Below the pieces are notes generated by a model that was given only the letters and a program-made list of their open reading frames with translations, did no database searches and was not told the origin of the DNA. Source: Verrucomicrobiota bacterium (lineage in GTDB: Bacteria; Verrucomicrobiota; Verrucomicrobiia; Limisphaerales; UBA1096). From it: DNA of 29,565 bases. Below are positions 16,710 to 26,007 of the stretch, one piece after another; positions within the stretch are counted from its first letter, which is position 1, and each line of letters begins with the position of its first letter. Both the position numbers and the translations under genes were made by a program. The stretch covers positions 1 through 29,565 of the forward strand of contig QOAX01000252.1 of assembly GCA_003972865.1 (NCBI GenBank). Reading direction: 5' to 3'.

Positions 16710-17525
16710 CTACTTGTCTGGGGTTTTAGGTGGGTCCGGGCGTTGGTCGCTGGCGAGTTGTTGTCCGCGTTGGCAGCAGCGAATGATGCCCAAAAGAAGC
16801 TGACTCACGGCAAAAACCCAAAGCATAGGAATCAGGGTGGCAGGGAAAATCAGCGCCAAAGAAAGCATGAATATAAAAACGCCTTCATCAAAGTTGAATA
16901 GTTTTTTCTGTTCCTTCAGGAACCACGCCAGGTTGTTTCCCAAGCCTTTGTCAAGCCCCCCGAATTCATCCAACTGTTTCTGGAGAGCAGCAATGATCCT
17001 GGATGTTTCTGTGAGATATTCCTTGTCGCGCTCCATTTCAGAATGAATCATCACATATTTTACATAGCCGCGCAGGGCGTAAAAACATACACCGATGAAG
17101 GCCAGAAATATCGGTGTCACATCTTGTTGAGTCTGCATATAACCCGTGTAGGCAATTGCGCCGAACCAAATGAACACTTGCAAGTGGTCAGTTGCCTTAT
17201 CGAAAAAACTGCCCGATCGGGAAAGTGTCCCCCGATATCTGGCCATCTGTCCGTCCATGCAGTCCAGAATATGGCTGACATGAATCAAAATGGCTGCCAC
17301 GACATGGAATGAAGTTCGCAAATTTTCTTCTGAACTCCCGAGGCAAATGAAGGCCGCGGATGCCAGGGCGACAATGAAGGAAAACAGGGTGATCAGGTTG
17401 GGTGTGATCCAGGCAATATCGACAACCAACCAATTACAAACAACCGCCAGTGGCGAGGTTACAAATGAGGACCACCACTCATCATTTGGGTTTTTTGTCG
17501 CCCAAATGCGCTTGAATTTACCCAT
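16710..17525 (-). CDS. CDP-alcohol phosphatidyltransferase family protein
   Basis: The 271-residue integral membrane protein has the complete family motif at residues 91-113: DG, two residues, AR, eight residues, G105, then D109 and D113, with a further Asp at 88. The Asp residues bind the metal ion at the membrane face. Several hydrophobic helices flank it (residues 25-62, 73-86, 120-150, 225-255). Enzymes of this family join a CDP-activated alcohol and a second alcohol to form phospholipids such as PE, PC, PI or PS. Directly upstream is a CTP-type nucleotidyltransferase, so CDP-headgroup plus diacylglycerol, or a similar acceptor, is the natural reading. The actual headgroup is unknown. Confidence 0.9.
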   Translation of the reverse strand: MGKFKRIWATKNPNDEWWSSFVTSPLAVVCNWLVVDIAWITPNLITLFSFIVALASAAFICLGSSEENLRTSFHVVAAILIHVSHILDCMDGQMARYRGTLSRSGSFFDKATDHLQVFIWFGAIAYTGYMQTQQDVTPIFLAFIGVCFYALRGYVKYVMIHSEMERDKEYLTETSRIIAALQKQLDEFGGLDKGLGNNLAWFLKEQKKLFNFDEGVFIFMLSLALIFPATLIPMLWVFAVSQLLLGIIRCCQRGQQLASDQRPDPPKTPDK

Positions 17526-17605
17526 GATATTCCACGAAAAACCTCATGCCTTTTTCAGACATTGTCTGGGCCTTCACTATATCAGAAGGCTCCGTGGTGG
17601 ATGAC

Positions 17606-18343
17606 TTATGCGGGAACGGCTTGTTCCATTGAAGACGACTGCTGGCGAAATACCCATGCCTGCAGCCGGTTATAGTCAGCCAGATTGTCGACTTCGCTCC
17701 AGAAAATCCCGGATACATCCACGTGATGAACTGGCAGACCGTCGGTGATGAACATATAGAGAACCCCTTCCCACCAGTTCCGAAAATCGCCATTCGATAT
17801 CATTTGTCCCAGCTTGCTTTTGAAGGTTGAGATGAATCGACGGTCAATGCGAACGATTCCGACATATTCACAATCCGTCTCGTAGTTCTGAAGCTGGTTG
17901 CCTGTCTTAAAGATGCGGTCCCCTTGCACGCCAAACCGAAAGTCAGCGTTTTCTATGCGCGTGCAATCGGACAACATCACGCAATCTTTCGACTGCTCCA
18001 GGGCGAGATCGAGTATTTCCTCCTCAAAAAACAAATCTGCATTCATGAGAGTGGTGTCTTCCGTTAGCAACTCCCTCGCCAGCCACAGGGACGCAATGCT
18101 GTTGGTCACCTGATAGAACGGATTGTGGAAAAACTGCACGTCGTAATCTTCAAGTTCCTGATGGATGAGATGACTGTTATAGCCGGTGACAACTGTAATG
18201 TCATGGATATCCCGTTGATGAAATAACTCAATGATACGACTAATCAGCGTCTGTCCATTTATTGTAAGCAGGCATTTAGGTTTGTCTCCCAGAATGCTGT
18301 TAAGCCTTGCGCCGATTCCGGCGGCCATTATGATAACTTTCAT
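17606..18343 (-). CDS. Phosphocholine/aminoethylphosphonate-type cytidylyltransferase (NTP transferase family)
   Basis: The 245-residue product starts MKVIIMAAGIGARL, the nucleotide-binding loop of sugar/choline nucleotidyltransferases, then KPKCLLTINGQTLI. Middle motifs are VTGYNSHLI, NSIASLWLARE and LMNADLFFEE (metal-binding Asp), with WSEVDNLADYNRLQ near the C terminus. The NSIASLWLA and WxEVDNxxD segments resemble LicC-type phosphocholine and PntC-type 2-aminoethylphosphonate cytidylyltransferases, which make CDP-choline-like or CMP-aminoethylphosphonate products. Its start codon shares one base with the stop of the upstream aminotransferase (TAATG), implying coupling. The order aminotransferase-cytidylyltransferase is the one known for aminoethylphosphonate and related headgroups. 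The exact substrate is inferred, not shown. Confidence 0.82.
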   Translation of the reverse strand: MKVIIMAAGIGARLNSILGDKPKCLLTINGQTLISRIIELFHQRDIHDITVVTGYNSHLIHQELEDYDVQFFHNPFYQVTNSIASLWLARELLTEDTTLMNADLFFEEEILDLALEQSKDCVMLSDCTRIENADFRFGVQGDRIFKTGNQLQNYETDCEYVGIVRIDRRFISTFKSKLGQMISNGDFRNWWEGVLYMFITDGLPVHHVDVSGIFWSEVDNLADYNRLQAWVFRQQSSSMEQAVPA

Positions 18344-19464
18344 TATTTGTACTGATTCATTTCACGAACCGGTCGAAGGGAGTCGATGGTGCTGCGCAAG
18401 GCGCTGCAAAGGCCATCCACATCTTCCTCGTGCTGGTCTCCCATGTGGCTGACCCGGAACACCCGGGTCTCAAGCTCGCCCGGGTTCGGGGCCACGTAGA
18501 TGCGGTGTTGCGTCTCGAGCATGCGCACCAATTCGCGTGCGTTGATGCCGTTGGCGCAACGGACCGCAGTCATTGCGTTGGAGGGGCGCAGGGGAAACAC
18601 CTGGAGCGAAAGGTCGTCCAGTTGATCCCTGAAATATTTCGCCAATTGGGCATGCCGCTCGATCCCCTGATCCAAGCCCACCCGGCGCATCTGGTTGAGC
18701 CTCTCGTGGAGCATTAGAAAGAGGCTGATGGCCGGCGTGTAAGGCATCTGGCCCCGAGCTTGATTTTTCAAATAAACTCTCAGGTCAAAATAAATCCCGG
18801 AGGGCGGTGCTGAATCGAGCCGGTCCATGGCCCGCTGGTTCAAGGCGACAAAGGAGAGGCCCGGCGGCAAGGCCAACGCTTTTTGGGAACTCAAAATTGC
18901 AACGTCGATTCCCCAATCATCCATCTGGAATTCATCCGCGCCAATCGTGCTGATGGCGTCCACGATAAAAAGGGCATTGTGCCGCCGCGCGATTTCGCCA
19001 ATGGCCGGGAGATCGTACAACACCCCCGTGGAGGTTTCATGTCCGTTGATCAGCAGGGCATTAAACGAACCACCCATCAACCGCGCTTCGATGTCGCTGG
19101 GCTCAACCGTTGTTCCAGGAGCCAGTTTGATCTCCTCAAACGGCAGATCGTTGGTGCGGCAAATATCGACCCATCGCTGTCCCCACACCCCCCCGTTCAC
19201 GATCAGCGCCCTGCCTTCCGGCGATAAACATCCCCGAGCCGCCGCCTCCATCGCGCCCGTGCCCGAGGCGGTCAAAATCACCACCTCTCCCCGGGTGTTG
19301 AAGAGGGCCTTGAGTCCGTCCAGAATATCGAAGGTGAGTTCGGAGAAGGATTGGGTCCTGTTGTAAGGCGATTGCCATGAACCCATGCGCAAAATATCCT
19401 CCGGCACAGGGGTGGGTCCGGGAGTGAAAATCTTGAAGTTTTCAATTTTACTTAGAGAGAACAT
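18343..19464 (-). CDS. Class V aminotransferase (alanine-glyoxylate / AEP-pyruvate transaminase-like)
   Basis: The 373-residue PLP enzyme opens with KIFTPGPTPVPEDILRMG, the TPGPTP motif of the small-molecule class V group (PhnW, AGXT, serine-pyruvate transaminases). LTASGTGAMEAA near 64-75 binds the cofactor phosphate, Asp169 in FIVDAIST holds the PLP ring nitrogen, and Lys195 in SSQKALALPPG forms the aldimine. In this operon it would interconvert an aldehyde and an amine in the headgroup precursor, for example phosphonoacetaldehyde and 2-aminoethylphosphonate, or an amino alcohol. No PEP mutase or phosphonopyruvate decarboxylase lies in the window, so a full phosphonate pathway is not shown. 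First gene of the operon. Confidence 0.87.
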   Translation of the reverse strand: MFSLSKIENFKIFTPGPTPVPEDILRMGSWQSPYNRTQSFSELTFDILDGLKALFNTRGEVVILTASGTGAMEAAARGCLSPEGRALIVNGGVWGQRWVDICRTNDLPFEEIKLAPGTTVEPSDIEARLMGGSFNALLINGHETSTGVLYDLPAIGEIARRHNALFIVDAISTIGADEFQMDDWGIDVAILSSQKALALPPGLSFVALNQRAMDRLDSAPPSGIYFDLRVYLKNQARGQMPYTPAISLFLMLHERLNQMRRVGLDQGIERHAQLAKYFRDQLDDLSLQVFPLRPSNAMTAVRCANGINARELVRMLETQHRIYVAPNPGELETRVFRVSHMGDQHEEDVDGLCSALRSTIDSLRPVREMNQYK

Positions 19465-19818
19465 TACTGATTGCTAATAAGCAGCCGTTGAACATAACCT
19501 TCCAAAGAATAAAATGCAATCACTCTTAAAGCAGCTGAAAACATTGGGTGAAATGATCATCACATTAGCCGTAAGCTATGCCAGCCCCAAAAACATTAAG
19601 GCTAAGTAAGCTGTTATCAATCTAGGTGTCCTAAAATTAGTTACCAGCATAGATAATTAGTAACGACATTTCTCCCAATACCTCACAACCATTCACAACG
19701 CCAGTCGTTGAATCAGTGCATCAACTCACGGAATCAGTGTGAGATTCATTGAGAATAAGGGAGAGACAGTGGGATTTGCATTGTCTTAGACGGTCGTCTG
19801 TTGGGCTTTTTGAGGGAA
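19465..19818. other. Gene-free stretch upstream of the headgroup operon
   Basis: About 350 bases contain no convincing gene. It must hold the promoter of the leftward aminotransferase operon, but I could not pick a confident -35/-10 pair. AGACGGTCGTCT at 19788-19799 is a short inverted repeat followed by a T-rich stretch, a weak terminator-like feature on the plus strand. GAATCAGTG occurs twice near 19710-19740. The composition is AT-rich compared with what follows. Confidence 0.5.
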
Positions 19819-19977
19819 GGGGGGTTGACTCCCTTCACCCGCTCCACTTCTCCACCCTTCAGTCTGAACGGTTTACCGCTACGATAGAGCAGTGGGGACT
19901 CTGATTCTCACTACGGATTAATGGGCTTTATCTGAGATCCGACGCTCTAACTCAGTGCTCTGATCTCTGTGCTTCTG
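19819..19977 (+). repeat. Long direct repeat copy 2: degenerate tRNA-Gly-like 3' end plus conserved hairpin
   Basis: Bases 19831-19846 (CCCTT, CACCCGC, TCCA) read as the 3' strand of a tRNA-Gly acceptor; the T-loop (GTTGACT) is degenerate, so it cannot be a working tRNA end. The next ~130 bases parallel copy 1 in the same orientation, including AACGGTTTA, ACGATAGAG and the hairpin at 19934-19967 that again runs from GAGATC to GATCTC. In that hairpin the base changes lie at the stem's single mismatch and in the loop, so the paired positions are conserved between copies. The spacing of about 3.9 kb from copy 1 encloses exactly the four-gene operon. Confidence 0.65.
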
Positions 19978-20217
19978 TATCAACTGCTGGATCTGTTGTT
20001 GCTGCCTCTATCTGAGACGGTTCATTTCATTGGATTGCTTCGTTCTCAGCAGTCGTCGTCTATCGTCGATGTTGCTGTTGCTCTTACGGTCTCTCTCAAC
20101 GCAAGAATCTTTCATTCAGAGAGGACAATTTCATTCAATGCCCTCAGCAAGGTTAATGCTCGATTAGCGCCGCTGATTTCTATTTGCCGAACGGAGAATA
20201 TCGGGCATGCTTGCCGC

Positions 20218-21270
20218 ATGCACCGATGTTTGATTTTCCTGTTCACGATCGTGCTCTGCGGAGCGGCCGAACCGACCTCCAAGACCAACGTGAATCTGCA
20301 GCAAATTCTCAAGCGCTTCCCGGCGGCTGATTCCAACAGGGACGGCATCCTCACGCTGGCCGAGGCGAAGGTGTTTCAACAAAAGCGGCGTGAACGTGAG
20401 GCCAACCGACCGCAACTCAAGCCCACGCACGAGGACATTGCCTACGGCACGCACGCGCGGCATAAACTGGACCTGTGGCTGAAGGAGAGCGACCGGCCGA
20501 CACCGTTGCTGGTGTGCATTCATGGCGGCGGTTTTCGTGCGGGCGACAAGAGCAACTACCACCGTCAGGTCAACCTCATCAAGCGCATGCATGCCGCAGG
20601 CATCTCGGTGGCGTCCATCAACTACCGGTTCACCGAGGGCGGCAAAAACCCGTTGCCCATCGCCATGCACGATGCCGCGCGCGCGGTGCAGTTCCTGCGG
20701 CACAACGCGAAACGGTTCAATCTCGACAAGACACGCTTCGCCGCCGCGGGCAGTTCGGCCGGTGCGTGCATTTCCATGTGGCTGGCATTTCATGACGACC
20801 TCGCCGATGCGGACAGCGATGACCCCATCCGGCGCGAGTCCACCCGGCTCATCGCCTCAGCCCCCAGCGGCGGCCAGCCGACCATCAGCCCGGTGACTTT
20901 TCGTGAATGGTTCGGCGTGAAAAGCCTCGTGGAACATCCCGCCATGCGGGCCATCTACGGCCTGACCGGCGAGGGATCCATCGAAAACTGGACGCCCGAA
21001 ATCGCCGAGCGCGCGCGCATCAGTTCGCCCATCACTTACCTCACACGCGACGACCCGCCCTGCTACCAAACCTACGGCTCGGCCAACACGCCGGTCACTG
21101 AAAAAACCAGGCCCAACGAGTGGGTGCACCATCCGCACCTCGGTATCAGGCTCAAGGAGGCGATGGACAAACTCGGCATCGAGTGCCACGTACAATACAA
21201 GGACGGCCCGCCCATCAAGGGGTACGGTGGCGCAGATGATTTCCTGGTGAAAAAACTCACCGGCAAGTGA
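20218..21270 (+). CDS. Exported alpha/beta hydrolase with N-terminal EF-hand
   Basis: The frame is open from 19969, but the ATG at 20218 gives a signal peptide (CLIFLFTIVLCGA) and a 350-residue protein. An EF-hand calcium loop occupies about residues 38-49 (DSNRDGILTLAE). The catalytic domain has HGGGF at 102-106 (oxyanion hole), INYRFTEGG near 138 and GSSAG with nucleophile Ser180. TRDDPPCYQTYG carries the probable acid and HHPHLGIRLKEAMDKLG the probable His near the C terminus. This is the BD-FAE/esterase-lipase architecture frequent in Planctomycetes and Verrucomicrobia, likely an exported esterase acting on acetylated or feruloylated polysaccharide. High GC begins here. It is convergent with the DUF1501 gene, 75 bases away. 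Confidence 0.88.
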   Translation: MHRCLIFLFTIVLCGAAEPTSKTNVNLQQILKRFPAADSNRDGILTLAEAKVFQQKRREREANRPQLKPTHEDIAYGTHARHKLDLWLKESDRPTPLLVCIHGGGFRAGDKSNYHRQVNLIKRMHAAGISVASINYRFTEGGKNPLPIAMHDAARAVQFLRHNAKRFNLDKTRFAAAGSSAGACISMWLAFHDDLADADSDDPIRRESTRLIASAPSGGQPTISPVTFREWFGVKSLVEHPAMRAIYGLTGEGSIENWTPEIAERARISSPITYLTRDDPPCYQTYGSANTPVTEKTRPNEWVHHPHLGIRLKEAMDKLGIECHVQYKDGPPIKGYGGADDFLVKKLTGK

Positions 21271-21345
21271 GGCTAAAATTCACCACAGTGGCTTCAAATC
21301 TTCATCATCAGGATCCATGGGATTTATTTGCTTCCTGGCTTGGGA

Positions 21346-22773
21346 TCAGCCGTAAAGGCTCCCGATCGGCTGGCCAAGGCCGTCGCGGGTGACGTAGAAG
21401 GGGCGTTTCTCCACTTCGTAGGCCAAGCGCGGCGAGATGCCCATGGCCCTGTAGAGGGTGGCGTGCAGATCCTCGATAACGACCGGATCCCTGACGGTCG
21501 AGCAGGGGCGCTCATCGGCTGTCGCACCGTGGAGGTGGCCTTTCCTGATGCCGCCGCCAAAGAGCAGCACAGAGCCGGCGTCGGTGAAGTGCCGATGCAT
21601 GCCGTAGTGGTTCAACTCGTTGATACTGTCCGGGACATTGACCTGATCCCTGACCTTGTTACCCGGCTTGCCCTCGACGAGCATGTCACGGCTGAACTCG
21701 CTGGCGAGCACGATGAGGGTGCGGTCGAGCAGGCCGCGCTCCTCGAGGTCGAGCACGAGCTGGGCGATCGGCGCATCGATCAGGCGCTTCAAATCAGTGA
21801 GGCGCGTGTGGCCGTTTTCGTGCGTGTCCCAGTTCAGGAACGGCACGTACTCGGTGGTCAACTCAATGAAGCGCGCCCCGGCCTCGACCAGTCGGCGTGC
21901 CAGCAGGCAACCGCGGCCGAACTGGCCGGTATTGTACGTGTCGAACACCTCCTTTTTCTCGAGCGACAAGTCGAAAGCCTTGGCCGACGGCGAGGTCAGC
22001 AGGCGATGCGCGTTGTCGAGCGAACGCAGGAGCGATTCTTTTTGATAGTCACTGCCGGCGAGGCCAATGGGGCTTTGGCCAACGAGTTTTTTATACGTCT
22101 TGTAGCGGTTGGCAAAGCGCGACTGGCTCATGCCGGCCGGCGGACGGACGGTGTTCAGCGCATCATCCGCGTTGGCGATATGAAACGGCCCGTACTCGCT
22201 GCCGAGGAAGCCGGCCGAGTGGAACGCCTTGAGTTCCTCGCCCTCGCCGACGTCGAGCCGCTGGCCGATGTCGATGAACGCCGGCATGGCCGGGTCGCGC
22301 GGGCCAAGCGTACGCGCAATCACCGCGCCGATGTGCGGGGCGGCGACCGTCTGCGGCGGCGCGTAGCCGGTGTGCCATTGGTACTGGTGGCGTGAGTGCA
22401 GAATAAACCCGAGGTCGCCGGCCTTGTAGGTGCGGATGAGAGTGCCGCGATCCATCACCGAGCCGATTTTCCCGAGACCACTGGCCAGCTTGATGTGATC
22501 AACGGCCGTGTCGATCGCCGGGAAGGTGCTGAGCACCCGATCCGGCGAGAGGCCTTTTTCAAACGGCGTGTAGCGCTTGGGATCAAACGTCTCGGTGTGG
22601 GCCATTCCGCCGCCCATCCAGAGGACGATCATGGCGTCGGCGGTGGGCTCGATCCTCTCCCCGGCCGGCTTGGCCAGGATCTGGCGCGGGGCGCCGGCGG
22701 CCATAGCGCCGAGCGTTGCGGCGCTGGCGGTTTTGAGGAAATCACGCCGATTCCAATGGCCCCGTTGAGTCAT
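21346..22773 (-). CDS. DUF1501 family protein with Tat signal
   Basis: The frame extends upstream to 22821, but the ATG at 22773 places the twin-arginine signal RRDFLKTAS near residue 9 followed by a hydrophobic A/G-rich region, giving 475 residues. The body carries the family's marks: MIVLWMGGGMAHTETFDPK, FILHSRHQYQWHTGYAPPQ, RLVEAGARFIELT, NWDTHENGHTRL and SEFSRD with GTDH-like YGMHRHFTDAGSVLLFGGGI. DUF1501 proteins share the sulfatase/alkaline phosphatase fold and usually sit beside a DUF1549/DUF1553 cytochrome-type partner; no partner is present here. Tat export implies folding with a cofactor or metal in the cytoplasm. Function is not established. Confidence 0.93.
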   Translation of the reverse strand: MTQRGHWNRRDFLKTASAATLGAMAAGAPRQILAKPAGERIEPTADAMIVLWMGGGMAHTETFDPKRYTPFEKGLSPDRVLSTFPAIDTAVDHIKLASGLGKIGSVMDRGTLIRTYKAGDLGFILHSRHQYQWHTGYAPPQTVAAPHIGAVIARTLGPRDPAMPAFIDIGQRLDVGEGEELKAFHSAGFLGSEYGPFHIANADDALNTVRPPAGMSQSRFANRYKTYKKLVGQSPIGLAGSDYQKESLLRSLDNAHRLLTSPSAKAFDLSLEKKEVFDTYNTGQFGRGCLLARRLVEAGARFIELTTEYVPFLNWDTHENGHTRLTDLKRLIDAPIAQLVLDLEERGLLDRTLIVLASEFSRDMLVEGKPGNKVRDQVNVPDSINELNHYGMHRHFTDAGSVLLFGGGIRKGHLHGATADERPCSTVRDPVVIEDLHATLYRAMGISPRLAYEVEKRPFYVTRDGLGQPIGSLYG

Positions 22774-22850
22774 GCGTGAAAGGTGACCCAAGCGCCACGC
22801 TTTGGCAAGTTTCGGCTGCATCGAAGTCTTTCACTTACGCGGTACGTCGT

Positions 22851-22930
22851 GGAGTGCGGTTCTGTGCACCGCTTTTCAAAACCAAGGCTGGTGCGAAACG
22901 GATCCAAAGCGGCACGGAGAGCCGCACTCC
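22851..22930. repeat. 80-bp REP/MITE-like element with 25-bp inverted ends
   Basis: The left end (22851-22875, starting GGAGTGCGG and ending CCGCTTT) is matched in reverse complement by the right end (22906-22930, AAAGCGGC to CCGCACTCC) at 20 of 25 positions. The 30-base centre would form a loop. The structure fits a REP-type or MITE-type hairpin repeat in an intergenic region. No second copy occurs in this window and I see no target duplication. It lies between accC and the DUF1501 gene, both leftward, so it could affect read-through. Confidence 0.65.
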
Positions 22931-22973
22931 AAAAGCTGGCGCAGCAGTTGATTCCCCCATTGACGAGGCCAAG

Positions 22974-22987
22974 CGCTTGGCCAAGCG
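22974..22987. repeat. Perfect palindrome CGCTTGGCCAAGCG after accC
   Basis: This 14-base self-complementary sequence lies about 20 bases after the accC stop codon. The same 14-mer occurs at 25432, 27077 and 28519, and its CTTGGCCAAG core at further sites. Its position here would allow a terminator-like hairpin, though no T-run follows. Confidence 0.8.
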
Positions 22988-23005
22988 GACACGCGCGGAC
23001 AGCGG

Positions 23006-24388
<1,383 letters not shown>

Positions 24389-24427
24389 TCGGTGGGTCCT
24401 GGCCGACGATCGTGCTGCGGCGCTCCA

Positions 24428-24880
24428 TCACGTGGGGCGGACCCGGAACAGCGCCTGGCCGAACTCCACCGGGCGGCCGTCCTCGACGAGAATCTCCGTG
24501 ACCACGCCGCTCATCTCGGCCTTGATCTCGTTCATCACCTTCATCGCCTCGATGATGCAAACCACCGTGTCGGCCGTGACCGTGTCGCCGACCTCCACGT
24601 ACGACTCGGACTCGGGCGAAGGCTTGCGGTAGAAGGTGCCGATCATCGGCGACTTGATCTCGGGCTCGGCCGGTTGCTCCGGCGCAGGCGCGGCGGCCGG
24701 CGCCTCGGTTGGCGCGGGCGCGACCGGCGGCAGGTAGTGCTGTACCTGCACCTCGTCCGGTTTGCCCTCGCTGGCGGCGCGGCGCAGCTTGATCTTGAAT
24801 CCCTCATTCTCCATCTCGAACTCGGAGAGGGAGTTTTTCTTCATCAAGTCGACAATGCTTTTTATGTCCTTGAAATCCAC
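24428..24880 (-). CDS. accB: Acetyl-CoA carboxylase, biotin carboxyl carrier protein
   Basis: The frame is open to 24976, but AccB proteins begin at the DFKDIKSIVDLMKK helix, so the GTG at 24880 is chosen, giving 150 residues. Next come an alanine/proline-rich linker (residues about 50-75) and a biotinyl domain (IKSPMIGTFYRKPSPESESYVEVGD). EAMKV places the biotinylated lysine at residue 114; Val replaces the more common Met after it. The protein carries biotin between AccC and the carboxyltransferase. Only a weak ribosome site precedes the GTG. It shares the 212-base gap to larB, where the divergent promoters must lie. Confidence 0.95.
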   Translation of the reverse strand: MDFKDIKSIVDLMKKNSLSEFEMENEGFKIKLRRAASEGKPDEVQVQHYLPPVAPAPTEAPAAAPAPEQPAEPEIKSPMIGTFYRKPSPESESYVEVGDTVTADTVVCIIEAMKVMNEIKAEMSGVVTEILVEDGRPVEFGQALFRVRPT

Positions 24881-25092
24881 GGCGGCTGAACGGTTGCAGT
24901 GAGTTGTTCCCGGGTTTGATCGCTGCCCACTCCCCGTCACCGGGGAACGCCGGCCACCCCGCCCCATGCGCGACAACCGTTGGCGACGCGGAGGCTAGTC
25001 ACCGGCCCCGGGGCGGTCAAGGTCGATTCCCCGCCCCTTGGCCAGGCGCGTTTCCGGCGTGACGCCACGGCCCGGCTGGTGTTAATTCCCCG

Positions 25093-25851
25093 GTGGTGAC
25101 ACCAGGCGAAACCAGCCAACTGCTCCGGCGCTACAAGGCCGGCGAGGTCGATGAAGCCGGGGTGCTGCGCCTGCTGTGCGCCGCGCCGATCGACGACCTT
25201 GGCTTCGCGCAGGTCGATGCGCACCGGTCAATTAGGCAAGGTTTCCCCGAGGTTATTTTCGGCTCCGGCAAAACTCCGGAACAGGTCGCCGCCATCGCGG
25301 CCAAGGTGATGGAGCGCGAAGAGCGCGTGCTAGTCACCCGCGCCAACGCTGACCACGCCGACGCCGTGTGCGGGCAGTTCCCCGATGCCGTCCACCACGA
25401 GTCCGCACGATGCATCACGATCGAGACCAAGCGCTTGGCCAAGCGACCGGGCAGCATCGCCGTGTTGTGTGCCGGGACGAGTGATTTGCCGGTCGCCGAC
25501 GAGGCGGCCGTCACGGCCGATTTCATGGGCAACGAGGTCGTGCGAGTGAACGACGTCGGCGTGGCCGGGCTGCACCGGCTCCTCGCGAGCATGCCCGCCG
25601 TGCGAGAGGCCAACGTCATCATCGCCGTCGCCGGCATGGAGGGCGCGCTGCCCAGCGTGGTTGCCGGCTTGGTGCATCGGCCGGTGATCGCCGTGCCGAC
25701 GAGCATCGGCTACGGGGCGAGTTTCGGCGGCGTGGCGGCGCTGCTCGGCATGCTCAACAGTTGCGGCAGCGGCGTGACTGTGGTGAACATCGACAACGGC
25801 TTCGGTGCCGGCTTCGGTGCCAACCAAATCAACGCCCTGGCCAACGACTGA
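25093..25851 (+). CDS. larB: LarB-like pyridinium-3,5-biscarboxylic acid mononucleotide synthase
   Basis: The 252-residue product starts at a GTG. Its N-terminal region (LLRRYKAGEVDEAGVLRLL, DLGFAQVDAHRSIRQGFPEVIFG, VLVTRA) and its PurE-like C-terminal carboxylase domain (VLCAGTSDLPVADEA, NVIIAVAGMEGALPSVVAGLVHRPVIAVPTSIGYG, NIDNGFGAGFGAN) match LarB. LarB carboxylates nicotinic acid adenine dinucleotide, the first step to the nickel-pincer cofactor of lactate racemase-type enzymes. Neither larC nor larE is in the window, and a terminator follows directly, so it is transcribed alone here. A CGCTTGGCCAAGCG palindrome lies within the coding region. PurE itself is excluded by the N-terminal extension. 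Confidence 0.93.
   Translation: MVTPGETSQLLRRYKAGEVDEAGVLRLLCAAPIDDLGFAQVDAHRSIRQGFPEVIFGSGKTPEQVAAIAAKVMEREERVLVTRANADHADAVCGQFPDAVHHESARCITIETKRLAKRPGSIAVLCAGTSDLPVADEAAVTADFMGNEVVRVNDVGVAGLHRLLASMPAVREANVIIAVAGMEGALPSVVAGLVHRPVIAVPTSIGYGASFGGVAALLGMLNSCGSGVTVVNIDNGFGAGFGANQINALAND
25432..25445. repeat. Palindrome CGCTTGGCCAAGCG inside larB
   Basis: A perfect 14-base copy of the iterated palindrome, translated as part of KRLAKR. Its presence within an otherwise typical coding region argues that the motif itself, not gene function, is being maintained or spread. Confidence 0.8.
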
Positions 25852-25874
25852 GCCGTTTGCGGCAAAAATGGGCC

Positions 25875-25906
25875 AATAATCGGCCGCGCTTGGCCAATTA
25901 TTTTTT
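25875..25906 (+). terminator. Intrinsic terminator of larB
   Basis: AATAAT (25875-25880) pairs with ATTATT (25897-25902), with an inner GGCC/GGCC stem around a 6-base loop, followed by a T-run to 25906. It starts 24 bases after the larB stop. The inner arm contains TTGGCCAA, so the iterated palindrome core forms part of the stem. Confidence 0.7.
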
Positions 25907-26007
25907 GGGCTTTGACTTGGTTTTGATTTTTCTCCATTTTCCGCGCCGCACGACTTGGCCGCGCCTGGCCAAGCGCCATTCGAAACCGTAGTCAGCCGAA
26001 AAACGTT

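Noticed and set aside
16109..19464. A complete 2-aminoethylphosphonate biosynthesis cluster
   Set aside because: Neither PEP mutase nor phosphonopyruvate decarboxylase is present in the window, so only a related headgroup role is claimed.
15880..19977. Integron attC sites and a gene cassette array
   Set aside because: Four genes lie between the repeats, opposite to the repeat direction, and no integron integrase or typical attC core is visible.
21328..22395. A 355-codon plus-strand open frame opposite the DUF1501 gene
   Set aside because: Antisense shadow: the DUF1501 frame has strong family motifs, this one has none.
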